Origin: Pseudoalteromonas denitrificans DSM 6059
Lineage (GTDB): Bacteria; Pseudomonadota; Gammaproteobacteria; Enterobacterales; Alteromonadaceae
NCBI RefSeq assembly: GCF_900112265.1
Contig: NZ_FOLO01000001.1
Coordinates: forward strand, 145,963-209,962
Direction of reading: 5' to 3'
Length of the DNA stretch: 64,000 nucleotides
Shown here: piece by piece, positions 48,849 through 58,779 of the stretch
Numbering within the stretch: position 1 is the first letter of the stretch
How the letters are laid out: each line of letters opens with the position of its first letter
Position numbers and translations under genes: made by a program
The notes under the pieces: generated by a model
Told to the model about the DNA's origin: nothing
Seen by the model: the letters and a program-made list of their open reading frames with translations, nothing else
Database searches by the model: none

Positions 48849-50522
48849 TTAGCCTATTTTTTTGTATTTTATACGTTTAGGTTCTGCGGCTTGTGCGCCA
48901 AAAGTCTTCTTAAGCCAAGCTTCGTATTCAGTATAATTACCTTCGTAGAAGTTGATTTGACCTTCATCACGGTAATCAAGAATATGTGTTGCGATGCGAT
49001 CTAAGAACCAACGGTCATGTGAAATACACATAACACAACCAGGGAATTCTAATATTGCATTTTCGAGTGCACGTAAAGTTTCGATATCTAAATCATTGGT
49101 TGGCTCATCTAGAAGAATGAAGTTACCGCCAGCCTTAAGCAATTTAGCTAAATGTAAACGGTTACGTTCACCACCGGATAAATCTTTAACAAATTTTTGT
49201 TGATCGTTACCCTTAAAATTAAAGCGACTGACATAAGCGCGGCTTGGAATTTCAAAGTTGCCAATTTTTAAGATATCTTGACCGTCTGATAATTCTTGGT
49301 AAACCGTTTTAGTGCCGTCTAAGTCATCACGGAATTGATCAACCGTTGCTAACTGAACTGTTTCACCTAAAACGATATTACCAGAGTCTGCTTGCTCGTC
49401 TTGATTTAGCATTCTAAACAAAGTTGATTTACCTGCACCATTGGCACCGATAATACCCACAATAGCACCTTTAGGCACTGTAAAACTTAAATCATCAATT
49501 AATAAACGATCGCCGTAGCTCTTTTTCAAGTTTGATACTTCAAGTACTTTATCACCTAAACGTGGACCCGCTGGAATAAACAGCTCATTGGTTTCATTTC
49601 GTTTTTGGTAATCGGACTGTTGCATTTCAGTAAAGTTAGCCATACGCGCTTTAGATTTTGCTTGGCGACCTTTAGGGTTTGAGCGTACCCATTCAAGTTC
49701 TTGAGCGATAGATTTTTGACGTGCTTTTTCAGATTTTGCTTCTTGCTGTAAACGGGCATCTTTTTGCTCAAGCCAAGAAGAATAGTTACCTTCCCACGGA
49801 ATACCTTCACCACGGTCAAGCTCTAAAATCCAACCCGCTACGTTATCAAGGAAATATCTATCATGGGTGATAGCCACTACAGTGCCTTCATAGTCATGCA
49901 AGAATTTCTCTAACCAAGCAACTGATTCTGCATCAAGGTGGTTAGTTGGTTCATCAAGGAGCAACATGTCTGGTTTTTCTAATAATAAACGACAGATCGC
50001 AACACGACGACGTTCACCACCAGAAAGTACAGAGATTTTTGCATCCCATTCAGGTAAGCGTAATGCATCAGCAGCACGCTCTAATGCATTATCTAAATTA
50101 TGACCGTCACCAGCTTGGATGATTGCTTCAAGCTCACCTTGCTCTTTTGCTAAGGCATCAAAGTCAGCACCTTCTGCAGCATATTCGTTATATACTTCAT
50201 CAAGGCGTGTTAGTGCATTTTTAACATCACTTACGGCTTCTTCAACGACTTCACGTACGGTTTTATTTTCATCAAGTTTAGGTTCTTGCGGTAAGTAACC
50301 TATTTTTGTATCAGGGAATGCATTTGCATCGCCTTCAAACTCTTTATCAACGCCCGCCATAATGCGCAAAAGGGTAGATTTACCCGCGCCGTTTAGACCT
50401 AAAACGCCAATTTTTGCACCTGGAAAAAATGACAAAGAAATATCTTTTAAAATAGTACGTTTTGGTGGCACGACTTTACTGACGCGGTGCATTGAAAAAA
50501 TAAACTTATCTGGTAATGGCAT
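48849..50522 (-). CDS. ettA: Energy-dependent translational throttle protein EttA
   Basis: A 557-residue soluble ABC-F protein (E. coli EttA 555) that binds the ribosomal E site and gates the first elongation cycle according to ADP/ATP ratio. Two ABC domains without membrane segments: Walker A GLNGAGKST at about 44 and GANGAGKST at about 355; signatures LSGGERRRVA and LSGGERNRLHLA; Walker B MLLLDEPTNHLD and ILLDEPTNDLD. The linker with WVRSNPKGRQAKSKAR and the arm insertion in the first domain mark EttA rather than Uup or YheS. AAGG lies upstream of the start. Confidence 0.97.
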   Translation of the reverse strand: MPLPDKFIFSMHRVSKVVPPKRTILKDISLSFFPGAKIGVLGLNGAGKSTLLRIMAGVDKEFEGDANAFPDTKIGYLPQEPKLDENKTVREVVEEAVSDVKNALTRLDEVYNEYAAEGADFDALAKEQGELEAIIQAGDGHNLDNALERAADALRLPEWDAKISVLSGGERRRVAICRLLLEKPDMLLLDEPTNHLDAESVAWLEKFLHDYEGTVVAITHDRYFLDNVAGWILELDRGEGIPWEGNYSSWLEQKDARLQQEAKSEKARQKSIAQELEWVRSNPKGRQAKSKARMANFTEMQQSDYQKRNETNELFIPAGPRLGDKVLEVSNLKKSYGDRLLIDDLSFTVPKGAIVGIIGANGAGKSTLFRMLNQDEQADSGNIVLGETVQLATVDQFRDDLDGTKTVYQELSDGQDILKIGNFEIPSRAYVSRFNFKGNDQQKFVKDLSGGERNRLHLAKLLKAGGNFILLDEPTNDLDIETLRALENAILEFPGCVMCISHDRWFLDRIATHILDYRDEGQINFYEGNYTEYEAWLKKTFGAQAAEPKRIKYKKIG

Positions 50523-50698
50523 TACAAGACCTTTTTATTGGAGAAAATAAATATTGCGATATTTTAGATTAATATGGCCTTTTTAAGCAAATATCAAGTT
50601 AGGTACTTCAATTAGCTGTGAACATTTTATTTTTGGTTTAGATAGAGCATCTCATCTATATTTAATTGATAGATAGGTATTGGTACTATGGAGGCATT

Positions 50699-51166
50699 GT
50701 GAAATGTGCAAAGCGGTTAATAGCGCTAGGGTTTATAATGTGTAATGCTTGTTTTGCTGAAGGTGTTATTCGCGCAGGTGATTATTTATTTCTTAATGCA
50801 CATTTAATCAAGTGTACTTCAGCGTCTAAATTCTTAATTGATTATGCTGAAGTTTCGCAAGCGGGTGAAGTGGTGTTTTTTGATGATATTGAAAATGATA
50901 GTGGTATCAAGCTCAAAGTTCTAGGAAGCACAATAGAAAATATTGAAAAGAGGTTAGCACTTGAGTTTAGTAAAAGAATTGGCTATCGGCCACAGACATT
51001 TAGCATCAATATAGTGAAAGCTAACAATACAAAACGGCAAGCCAGTTTACTTTTGCTTTTAGTTAATCATAACAAAGTAAAATGTGACGTTCATTATTTG
51101 ACACACCCAAGTGAAGCGCTGATTGCTAAAGTTGCGTTTTCTTCTTTTCTTTATGTCGAAAAATAA
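50699..51166 (+). CDS. Secreted polysaccharide-export (Wza-type) domain protein, stand-alone
   Basis: A 155-residue protein starting at GTG 50699, four bases after GGAGG; this gives a good signal peptide (KCAKRLIALGFIMCNACFA, cut before EG). The mature protein begins VIRAGDYLFLNAHLIKC and continues YAEVSQAGEVVFFDDI, VLGSTIENIEKRLALEFSKRIGY and TFSINIVKAN, the order of a Poly_export domain (GD, Y-x-V-x-x-x-G, G-x-T-x-x-E, V-x-V). It lacks the SLBB repeats and the lipobox of full Wza-type export proteins, and no capsule genes are nearby. Function unknown; perhaps a periplasmic accessory protein. Confidence 0.62.
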   Translation: MKCAKRLIALGFIMCNACFAEGVIRAGDYLFLNAHLIKCTSASKFLIDYAEVSQAGEVVFFDDIENDSGIKLKVLGSTIENIEKRLALEFSKRIGYRPQTFSINIVKANNTKRQASLLLLLVNHNKVKCDVHYLTHPSEALIAKVAFSSFLYVEK

Positions 51167-51167
51167 A

Positions 51168-51201
51168 AAACCTCGGAAATAAAAGTTATTCCCAAGGTTT
51201 T
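51168..51201 (+). terminator. Probable terminator after the export-like gene
   Basis: An imperfect stem, AACCTCGGAAAT / ATTCCCAAGGTT, followed by five T, directly after the stop. It can also serve the convergent LRR gene. Confidence 0.6.
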
Positions 51202-51223
51202 TGTTGTAATTGTATTTTAAAAA

Positions 51224-54133
51224 TTAATTACAGTGCGAAGGTTTACTTAAGCTATATATATTAGTTAATGCACTTTGTAAACTGCTTAATTGATCACAAT
51301 CTATGCCTGAGTTATTGTGTAAAGATAAAGTACGTAATTCAGTTAAATTTAATAATGGAGATACGTCAGTTATCTGGTTAGTCTTTAACTCTAAGTTGCC
51401 TAGTTTTATTAAACTTGATAACGGTGTTACATCACTTATTTGATTACTTTCTAACTTTAAGTCGCCTAGTTTTATTAAACTTGATAACGGTGTTACATCA
51501 CTTATTTGATTATTTCCTAACTCTAAGTAGGTTAAGTTAGTTAAGCTAGATAAAGGCGTTAAATTAGAAATATCATTGTAAGAAAAATTTAGATAGGTTA
51601 AATTAGTTAATTGCTCTATACCACTTAAGTCTGCAATATTATCCCAGCGGCATGATAAAGTAATTATTTTATCGATATCATAAGAGCGATATGCAACACA
51701 AGCTAATAACTTATCATCATTAAATAATGACTTATCTATTGGTGTATTAACGCACTGGTAAACGGAATGATTTATTTCAGTATTCGTTAAATTGCTTTTT
51801 AACTCATCTAGTTGGCTACATAAAATTCTACGGTTGTCTTGCAAATCAAGTTTTAATAAATTAGTTAAACTATTTAAGCCACTGATATCTTCAAGTGACG
51901 ACATGCTTCCTAGGTATAGCTCTTTTAATTTATTTAAATCAGTTAAAGCTGTAATACTTTCAAGGCTGTCAGCGTTATATAAATTCAAATATTCTAAACT
52001 CTTTAATGTTGTAAGCGCGCTGATATCAGTTAATTGGCTTAAATAATTAGCTTCTAAATAGTTTAATTTTGTTAATGTTTCTAACCCTGAAAAAGAGGTT
52101 AATTGATTATTTTCAGCTAAAGTTAACTTTGTTAAATTAATTGCCGAGGTTAATTCATTTAGGGAAACGAGTTTATTGCTTGTTAAATCTAATTCAGTTA
52201 AGTTTGTCAGGTTAGAGAAGTCAAATAAATGTTTAAGATTAGCACGGGTAAGTTTTAAGTTTTTTAATTGATTTAAATTTGCTAATGCCTCAACATTTGA
52301 TAGCCTATTATCACTGGCATTCAGCGTTTCTAAATTAATTAAACTTGCCAATGGTGAAAGAATTATTTCACCATTATTTAAATCACTTATATTAAGGTTA
52401 ATCAAATTAACTAAGTTAACTAAAGGCGAAAGATCATCTAAGTTTTGATTATCCGCTAAGTTTAATTCAACTAAATTCGTTAAGCCTTTTAAAGGGCTGA
52501 TATCACCTAATCGGCTATTATTACTCACATCTAAAGTTTTAAGGTTAGTTAAGTTCGTAATACTAGCGATACTTGCTGTGTTTATGTTAGATATTAATAA
52601 GTCTTCTAGTTGAATAAAATTTTCTAAAGTTACTAAATTAGTTATTTTACGACCACTAATATTGAGTTCCTTTAATTGTACTAGCTTGATGAGAGGGTTT
52701 AGATCGAAGCTTTTTTCTTGATAATTAGAAGAGCTTTTACTTAAATTGAGTTTTTGTAAATTCACTAAACTGTTTAAAGGCGAAAAGTCTTCAACTGTGC
52801 TTGATGATAAGTTTAATTCTACTAATTGGGTTAATTGATTTAAAGCGGATAAATCTTTTATTTCATTATTTTTACCAATATTTAAAACTGTCAATTTTGG
52901 CAAGTTAGATAAAAAACTTAATGAATCAAATCCAGAGTAAAGGCTTTCAAGCTGTAGATGAGTTAATGTTTCAAAGGTTTTAAGTTTTGAAATATTACTT
53001 AGTTTTAAATTATTTAAATTGAGTTGCTCAAGTTTTTCCAACTTAGTTAAAGTATCAAGATTAAGATAATTATAATAACTATCTGAAGAACGATATGATT
53101 CTAAATTGAGTGACCTTAGAGAGGGCAACTGAGCTAGTAATGTAGCTAAACTTTCTTGGTTGATTTTATTATTTGCTAAATTAAGTGATTCTAATTTGGT
53201 TAAAGAAGTCAGTGTTGCGACATCTTCAATGTTGTTATTTGATAAATTAACTGATGTAAGTTGCGTAAAATCTTTAAGTGCGCTGACATCTGTTAATTCA
53301 GCATTGGTAATATTGACTTCTTTTAATAAAGGAAAGTTATCGAGTTCAGATAAAGATTCAAACTTAATATTGTCACAGGTAATAGCGTTAAGGCCTAAAT
53401 CTTGGGTGTTTTGTTGCAGACAAGTTGCTAGCCCTTTATCTGCAATACTTGTATATTCAATTTCACCATAGGCTGTGACCTTTACAGTTAACTCAGCTGT
53501 TGATACATTATTTGAATTATCTGTTGCTGTTAAAGTAAATAATAATGTTTCATCACTGGTTACTTCTGGTGCAATAAAGGATAAGGTTTCTGTATTAGCA
53601 GAAAACTCTGTAATTTGAGTACCTTCAGTTTGCTGCCATAAATAACTGCTAATTGTACCGTCCGCATCAGATACATTTGCAGTATACGAAAAAGCTTCTC
53701 TTTCTGAAACTGTTGCTACAGGAATTGTTGCAACAACAGGGGCTTTATTTGCAGTTACATCTAGGTTAAGCGTGGTAGTTGTTGATGCATTTTTATTGTC
53801 AGTAACCGTTAGTGTAAAAGATATCGTTTCATCAGCAATAATATCTGGGACTGAAAAAGAAAGCGTTTCAGAGTCAGCGATTAAATCTATAACTTCAGTT
53901 CCAGCTGTTTGTTGCCATAAGTAGCTTGTAATAGTGCCATCGCTGTCTTGTGCTTCAGCTGTTAAAGTAAAAGTACTTTGCTCAACAATAGTCTGGTTGT
54001 CCATATTTGCAATCACTGGTGCTGTGTTTACTGGTTCGACTGGTTTTGAACCACCCCCGCTGCCACCACACGCACTTAATAAAAGGCTTAACAAAGCAAC
54101 TTTGATAGGGGTATAACTTGATTTAATACTCAT
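51224..54133 (-). CDS. Large leucine-rich-repeat lipoprotein
   Basis: A 969-residue surface-type lipoprotein. GGAG lies seven bases before the ATG. Signal peptide with lipobox LLSAC (Cys22) followed by GGSGGG. Two PKD/cadherin-like beta domains at about 37-125 and 130-222 share the phrases SYLWQQT and SFTLTVTDN-like. From about 235 to 960 run internalin-type leucine-rich repeats of about 22 residues (LKNLKLTRANLKHLFDFSNLTNLTEL-like spacing), interrupted at about 780-850 by a Cys-containing non-repeat part (LLACVAYRSYD). Near the C-terminus two repeats are nearly identical (NQISDVTPLSSLIKLG). The architecture suggests binding of a protein or polysaccharide at the cell surface. No sorting or secretion partner is nearby. 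Confidence 0.88.
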   Translation of the reverse strand: MSIKSSYTPIKVALLSLLLSACGGSGGGSKPVEPVNTAPVIANMDNQTIVEQSTFTLTAEAQDSDGTITSYLWQQTAGTEVIDLIADSETLSFSVPDIIADETISFTLTVTDNKNASTTTTLNLDVTANKAPVVATIPVATVSEREAFSYTANVSDADGTISSYLWQQTEGTQITEFSANTETLSFIAPEVTSDETLLFTLTATDNSNNVSTAELTVKVTAYGEIEYTSIADKGLATCLQQNTQDLGLNAITCDNIKFESLSELDNFPLLKEVNITNAELTDVSALKDFTQLTSVNLSNNNIEDVATLTSLTKLESLNLANNKINQESLATLLAQLPSLRSLNLESYRSSDSYYNYLNLDTLTKLEKLEQLNLNNLKLSNISKLKTFETLTHLQLESLYSGFDSLSFLSNLPKLTVLNIGKNNEIKDLSALNQLTQLVELNLSSSTVEDFSPLNSLVNLQKLNLSKSSSNYQEKSFDLNPLIKLVQLKELNISGRKITNLVTLENFIQLEDLLISNINTASIASITNLTNLKTLDVSNNSRLGDISPLKGLTNLVELNLADNQNLDDLSPLVNLVNLINLNISDLNNGEIILSPLASLINLETLNASDNRLSNVEALANLNQLKNLKLTRANLKHLFDFSNLTNLTELDLTSNKLVSLNELTSAINLTKLTLAENNQLTSFSGLETLTKLNYLEANYLSQLTDISALTTLKSLEYLNLYNADSLESITALTDLNKLKELYLGSMSSLEDISGLNSLTNLLKLDLQDNRRILCSQLDELKSNLTNTEINHSVYQCVNTPIDKSLFNDDKLLACVAYRSYDIDKIITLSCRWDNIADLSGIEQLTNLTYLNFSYNDISNLTPLSSLTNLTYLELGNNQISDVTPLSSLIKLGDLKLESNQISDVTPLSSLIKLGNLELKTNQITDVSPLLNLTELRTLSLHNNSGIDCDQLSSLQSALTNIYSLSKPSHCN
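51398..51512 (-). repeat. 66-bp tandem duplication inside the LRR gene
   Basis: A 49-base stretch at 51398-51446 is repeated exactly at 51464-51512, a shift of 66 bases or 22 codons, one LRR unit. The bases between are also nearly the same. Other LRR units of the gene differ much more at DNA level. Confidence 0.92.
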
Positions 54134-54515
54134 TGAATAACTCCATTATATACAAATTAACTCATTCAGCCCCAGAACAGGTATGCAGGGTTGAATTTTG
54201 CGCATTGTATAGAGTAATTACATTAAATCAATTCATTTAAAAGTATGGTGTTATTTTTGTTTGGTATGTGATTGGTCTTTGATGATATTGAACTTTACAT
54301 AATGTTTTTTAATTTATATCTAGTTAACATAAATATTACTTATATTTATAATAAGAAAACATCATATCAAAAGTACTGTGAAATTTTTTCAATCCCTGTT
54401 TAAATATACTCAACTTAACCCCTTGTGTTGGCTATGGGCAAATGCGCTAATTATGCGTACAATAGCGCCTTAAAATTCGTACATACTCGCACTTTACCAT
54501 CTTTTAGGAGATACC
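54134..54515. other. Intergenic region between LRR gene and glyA
   Basis: 382 bases without a gene I can support. Very AT-rich in the middle. Near the glyA end, TACAAT at 54458-54463 is a likely -10 box, but the matching -35 is poor. No riboswitch fold was recognised. Confidence 0.45.
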
Positions 54516-55772
54516 ATGTTAGAACGTAGCATGAACATTGCTGATTTTGATTCAGAGTTATTTGATGCCATTCAACAAGAAACGGCGCGTCAAGAAGAGC
54601 ATATTGAACTAATTGCATCTGAGAATTACTGTAGCCCGCGAGTTCTTGAAGCGCAAGGCTCTCAATTAACTAATAAATATGCTGAAGGCTATCCGGGTAA
54701 ACGTTACTACGGTGGTTGTGAGCATGTTGATGTTGTTGAACAATTAGCGATAGATCGTGCTAACGAATTATTTGGTTCAGAGTACGCAAACGTACAACCA
54801 CATGCTGGTTCTCAAGCAAATGCAGCTGTTTTCTTAGCTTTATTAGAAGCGGGCGATACTGTATTAGGTATGAGCCTTGCTCACGGTGGTCACTTAACTC
54901 ACGGTTCTCATGTTAGTTTCTCTGGTAAATTATATAATGCAGTTCAGTACGGGCTAAATGAAGCAACTGGCGAAATTGATTACGCACAAGTTGAAGCATT
55001 AGCATTAGAGCACAAACCAAAAATGATCATTGGTGGTTTTTCAGCTTATTCAGGTATTGTCGATTGGGCTAAATTCCGTGAAATTGCTGACAAAGTAGGT
55101 GCATATTTATTTGTAGATATGGCTCACGTTGCTGGTCTTATTGCTGCTGGTGTTTACCCTAACCCAGTTAAACATGCTCATGTTGTCACTACGACAACGC
55201 ATAAAACATTAGCTGGTCCACGCGGCGGTTTAATCATCTCTGCATGTGGTGATGAAGCTATCTACAAAAAATTAAACAGTGCTGTTTTTCCAGGTGGTCA
55301 AGGTGGACCTTTATGTCACATCATCGCTGCTAAAGCTGTTGCATTTAAAGAAGCTTTACAACCTGAGTTCAAAACTTACCAAACACAAGTTGTTAAAAAT
55401 GCACAGGCTATGGTTGCAGTTTTACAAGAACGTGGTTACAAAGTTGTTTCTGGTAAAACTGAAAACCACCTATTCTTATTAGACCTTATTGATAAAGATA
55501 TCACAGGTAAAGATGCTGATGCAGCTTTAGGCAATGCAAATATTACAGTTAATAAAAATTCAGTACCTAACGACCCACGTTCACCGTTTGTGACTTCTGG
55601 TTTACGTATCGGTTCTCCTGCAATCACACGTCGTGGTTTTAAAGAAGCAGAATCTAAAGAACTTGCTGGTTGGATCTGTGACGTTTTAGATAATATCGAA
55701 GACGTTACTGTACAAGCGGGTGTAAAAGAAAAAGTTAAAGCGATTTGTGCAAAACTGCCTGTTTATGCATAA
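54516..55772 (+). CDS. glyA: Serine hydroxymethyltransferase
   Basis: A 418-residue PLP enzyme that interconverts serine and glycine and charges tetrahydrofolate with a one-carbon unit. It aligns from [16 protein letters not shown] with E. coli GlyA (417). Motifs are [48 protein letters not shown] and the PLP-lysine segment [20 protein letters not shown] lies upstream of the ATG. Monocistronic, ended by a strong terminator. Confidence 0.99.
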   Translation: MLERSMNIADFDSELFDAIQQETARQEEHIELIASENYCSPRVLEAQGSQLTNKYAEGYPGKRYYGGCEHVDVVEQLAIDRANELFGSEYANVQPHAGSQANAAVFLALLEAGDTVLGMSLAHGGHLTHGSHVSFSGKLYNAVQYGLNEATGEIDYAQVEALALEHKPKMIIGGFSAYSGIVDWAKFREIADKVGAYLFVDMAHVAGLIAAGVYPNPVKHAHVVTTTTHKTLAGPRGGLIISACGDEAIYKKLNSAVFPGGQGGPLCHIIAAKAVAFKEALQPEFKTYQTQVVKNAQAMVAVLQERGYKVVSGKTENHLFLLDLIDKDITGKDADAALGNANITVNKNSVPNDPRSPFVTSGLRIGSPAITRRGFKEAESKELAGWICDVLDNIEDVTVQAGVKEKVKAICAKLPVYA

Positions 55773-55824
55773 ATTTGGCTTCGCCATTTATTGAAAGCCA
55801 TTTTATGGCAATAGATAATATGTG

Positions 55825-55854
55825 AAAAAAGACCACTAAATGTGGTCTTTTTTT
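55825..55854 (+). terminator. Terminator of glyA
   Basis: AAAAAAGACCACTAAATGTGG-type stem (AAGACCAC / GTGGTCTT) with a seven-T tail. It can also act for the convergent peroxidase gene. Confidence 0.9.
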
Positions 55855-55858
55855 ATAT

Positions 55859-56848
55859 TTAAAGCATGATAGGTTTAGGGGTGTTTTTTGTTGAAATAGG
55901 CAATTGGGGTAATACTATTTTTGGTTGTTCTCCTGTAAGTGTATTTAAAAACTTAGTGATTTTTGTTGATTCATCATCCGTTAATGTTTGACCTAATTGA
56001 ATGTCAGCCATAATTGTAACAGCTTGCTTTAAATCCCAGATGGAACCATCGTGAAAATATGGGTAAGTAAGTGCTACATTTCTTAAACCGGGAACTTTAA
56101 ATAAAAACTTATCACTTTCTTTACCTGTAATTGCTGCACGGCCAATATCTGCATTTTTAGTTTCAAAAGGTTTAACTAACCCCATCTTTTGGTACATAGT
56201 ACCGCCTACTAACGGACCATGATGACAACTGGTACAGCCTTTTTGTTTAAATAAAGCATAACCTTCTTTTTCTATTTTATTTAATGCAGTTTCGTCACCT
56301 TGCAACCATAAATCAAAGGGGGCATTTGGTGTCCGTAAAGTTTTTTCAAATTCAGCGATAGCAGTTGCAATTTCATCAATCGAAATTTCATTACTATCAA
56401 ATATTTGATTAAACATTTTTTTATATTGCGGAATTGAATTAATTGTATCGACAGCAAGCGTATGAGTGAAAGCCATTTCTTTTGGATTGTCAATTGGGCC
56501 AGATGCCTGAGCTTTTAGATTTTTTGCTCGACCATTCCAAAACTGAACAAAGTTTAGCTCGGCATTTAATACGGTTGGGGAGTTAATTGGTCCAATAGTC
56601 CATTGATGACCAATTGAACTTGCTAAATTATCAACACCTCCCGTTGCGAGGTTGTGGCATGAATTACAAGATATAGCGTTTGATTTTGATAATCTAGGGT
56701 CAAACCATAACTTTTTACCTAAATTGACTAAATCAGTGTTTAATCCGCTTGCGGGTTTAATAATTTTAATCGGTTCATTATTGATTCTGTTTGCAGCAGC
56801 GTTTAATGAAAATAAAGTTGAAATGGCGATGAATATTATATGCTTCAT
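55859..56848 (-). CDS. Di-haem cytochrome c peroxidase (CcpA/MauG family)
   Basis: A 329-residue periplasmic protein from ATG 56848, which has GAAGGA upstream and gives a clean signal peptide (KHIIFIAISTLFSLNAAA); an in-frame ATG at 56932 would add a leader with no ribosome site. Two haem c motifs are visible: CNSCH at about 64-68 in the mature N-terminal half and CTSCH at about 205. The phrases LGKKLWFDPRLSKSNAISC, SPTVLNAELNFVQFWNGR and PGLRNVALTYPYFHDGS are standard for bacterial cytochrome c peroxidases, which reduce hydrogen peroxide with electrons from small cytochromes. It is a lone gene; a MauG-like modification role is less likely without partners. Confidence 0.94.
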   Translation of the reverse strand: MKHIIFIAISTLFSLNAAANRINNEPIKIIKPASGLNTDLVNLGKKLWFDPRLSKSNAISCNSCHNLATGGVDNLASSIGHQWTIGPINSPTVLNAELNFVQFWNGRAKNLKAQASGPIDNPKEMAFTHTLAVDTINSIPQYKKMFNQIFDSNEISIDEIATAIAEFEKTLRTPNAPFDLWLQGDETALNKIEKEGYALFKQKGCTSCHHGPLVGGTMYQKMGLVKPFETKNADIGRAAITGKESDKFLFKVPGLRNVALTYPYFHDGSIWDLKQAVTIMADIQLGQTLTDDESTKITKFLNTLTGEQPKIVLPQLPISTKNTPKPIML

Positions 56849-57049
56849 TTGTATTCCTTCATAATAATGGTGACGGAGTGATTTGTAATTAAATGAAGTA
56901 CCATTAAGGGGTACTTTAATGATGAAGTACATTTAATTAAATAGATGGCTGTAATCGTAAAAATTGAATAGGTTTAAATTCAGATATGTGAAAGTGCAGT
57001 TTAAATAAGTTTTACCTATTAAAAACATACCTTAAATAAAGCATTTTGT

Positions 57050-57055
57050 TACAAT
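57050..57055 (+). promoter_or_regulatory. Possible -10 box upstream of nrdR
   Basis: TACAAT about 80 bases before the nrdR start, in the context TTGTTACAATGCG; the -35 region is poor. A similar TGTTACAATGCG stands upstream of ribH. Confidence 0.4.
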
Positions 57056-57134
57056 GCGTTTTTAATCTCTTAATTCATTTTGTCGCATGGCGACCTTAAA
57101 TAACTTTATTTGTATTAGTCGGAGAATTTTTATT

Positions 57135-57584
57135 ATGCACTGTCCATTTTGTTCAGCAAAAGATACCAAGGTGATTGATTCTCGCTTGGTTGGTGGCGGT
57201 CATCAAGTTCGAAGGCGTCGAGAATGTAATGATTGTCATGAACGTTACACTACTTTTGAAACTGCTGAATTGGTCATGCCCAGGGTTATAAAACAAGATG
57301 GTAGCCGAGAACCCTTTCATGAAGATAAACTATTAAATGGACTACATCGTGCTCTTGAAAAGCGCCCTGTAAGTACAGAGCAAGTTGAAGATGTGGTACA
57401 TAAAATAAAATCAAAATTACGAGAAACAGGTGAACGAGAAATATCAAGTCATTTAGTAGGGGAGTGCATTATGGATGCACTTAAGCAGCTAGATAAAGTC
57501 GCTTATGTCAGATTTGCATCTGTTTATCGTTCATTTGAAGATATTAAAGAGTTTGGTGAAGAAATCGCGCGTTTAGGCGAATAA
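57135..57584 (+). CDS. nrdR: Transcriptional repressor NrdR
   Basis: A 149-residue zinc-ribbon plus ATP-cone repressor of ribonucleotide reductase genes, the same length as E. coli NrdR. The start is ATG 57135, giving [17 protein letters not shown] with the first Cys pair at once; an in-frame ATG at 57087 would displace it. The second Cys pair is in [11 protein letters not shown]. The ATP-cone, about 49-139, has [16 protein letters not shown] and [15 protein letters not shown]. It heads the riboflavin gene run, as in most gammaproteobacteria. Confidence 0.98.
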   Translation: MHCPFCSAKDTKVIDSRLVGGGHQVRRRRECNDCHERYTTFETAELVMPRVIKQDGSREPFHEDKLLNGLHRALEKRPVSTEQVEDVVHKIKSKLRETGEREISSHLVGECIMDALKQLDKVAYVRFASVYRSFEDIKEFGEEIARLGE

Positions 57585-57632
57585 ATTTGTCAATTTCTTT
57601 ATGTGGTTAAAATTTTGTTAGGAATAACATAG

Positions 57633-58766
57633 ATGCAATTTACACAAGAAGACCGTGTTTATATGGCAAGAGCCATTGAACTTGCAAAAAAAGGGCGTTA
57701 TACAACAACACCTAACCCTAATGTCGGCTGTGTCTTAGTTAAAAGTGGTGAAATTGTAGGTGAAGGTTTTCATCAAAAAGCAGGTCAAAGCCATGCTGAA
57801 GTTAATGCAATAGCCATGGCTGGAGAAAAAGCTAAAGGCGCAACAGCTTATGTGACTTTAGAGCCCTGTAGTCACTTTGGACTAACTCCCCCTTGTGCTG
57901 AGGGGTTAAAAAAAGCAGGTATTATAAAAGTGATATCGGCTATGGTGGATCCTAATCCTAAAGTAAGTGGAAAAGGTTTAGCAATATTAAATGAGGCGGG
58001 TGTTGAAACTGCGCATGGCTTATTAGAAAAAGAAGCGATTGATTTAAATCCTGGTTTTTTAACAAGAATGAAAACAGGAAAGCCTTTTGTTACTTGTAAA
58101 CTCGCTTCTAGTCTTGACGGTAAAACAGCATTAAAAAATGGCCAAAGTAAATGGATCACAGGCTCTAAAGCCCGCCAAGATGTTCAAAATTTGAGAGCGC
58201 AAAATTGCGCAATATTAACGGGGGCAGATACTGTGATACTTGATAATGCAAAAATGAATGTGCGTTATGAAGAATTAATGAAGACAGAGTTTACAGAGTT
58301 AAATTTAAACTCAGACCAATTACGTCAACCTATTCGCATTGTAATTGACTCTCAAAATAGGCTTACACCAGATTTAGAATTTTTTAAAATTTCCAGCCCA
58401 ATAATTATTTTAACTACTAAGCTTGATAAATCATCACAATGGCCACATTTTGTTACTCAGATGCTTGTGCCTGAACGGGATGGTAAAATAGACTTATCAG
58501 TTGCATTGACTAAGCTTGCTTCCCACAATATTAATAATCTTTTTTTAGAAGCCGGTCATACATTATCAGGTAAATTTTCAGAATTAGATTTAGTTGATCA
58601 ATACATTTTTTATATCGCGCCAAAATTAATGGGTGATTGCAGCAAAGGGTTAGTTAATCTACCTGAATTTACAAATATGATGCAAGTTAATGAACTGACG
58701 TTTTTAGAAGTGACTATGATAGGTGAAGATATACGTATAATTGCCTCACCAAAAAAGACAAACTAA
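57633..58766 (+). CDS. ribD: Riboflavin biosynthesis deaminase/reductase RibD
   Basis: A 377-residue bifunctional enzyme for the second and third steps of the GTP branch of riboflavin synthesis. The N-terminal deaminase has HAEVNAI (zinc His and catalytic Glu) and PCSHFGLTPPCAE (zinc Cys pair); the reductase half from about 150 has KLASSLDGKTALKNGQSKWITG and a late GxGG-like LFLEAGHTLSGKF. Length fits E. coli RibD (367). 48 bases after nrdR. Confidence 0.97.
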   Translation: MQFTQEDRVYMARAIELAKKGRYTTTPNPNVGCVLVKSGEIVGEGFHQKAGQSHAEVNAIAMAGEKAKGATAYVTLEPCSHFGLTPPCAEGLKKAGIIKVISAMVDPNPKVSGKGLAILNEAGVETAHGLLEKEAIDLNPGFLTRMKTGKPFVTCKLASSLDGKTALKNGQSKWITGSKARQDVQNLRAQNCAILTGADTVILDNAKMNVRYEELMKTEFTELNLNSDQLRQPIRIVIDSQNRLTPDLEFFKISSPIIILTTKLDKSSQWPHFVTQMLVPERDGKIDLSVALTKLASHNINNLFLEAGHTLSGKFSELDLVDQYIFYIAPKLMGDCSKGLVNLPEFTNMMQVNELTFLEVTMIGEDIRIIASPKKTN

Positions 58767-58779
58767 ATAAAGGTAAAAC

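Noticed and set aside
51224..54133. CRISPR-like regular repeats
   Set aside because: The repeats are in frame, 66 bases long without unique spacers and encode leucine-rich repeats.
56849..56932. Longer start of the cytochrome c peroxidase
   Set aside because: It would place 28 extra residues before a clear signal peptide and has no ribosome site.
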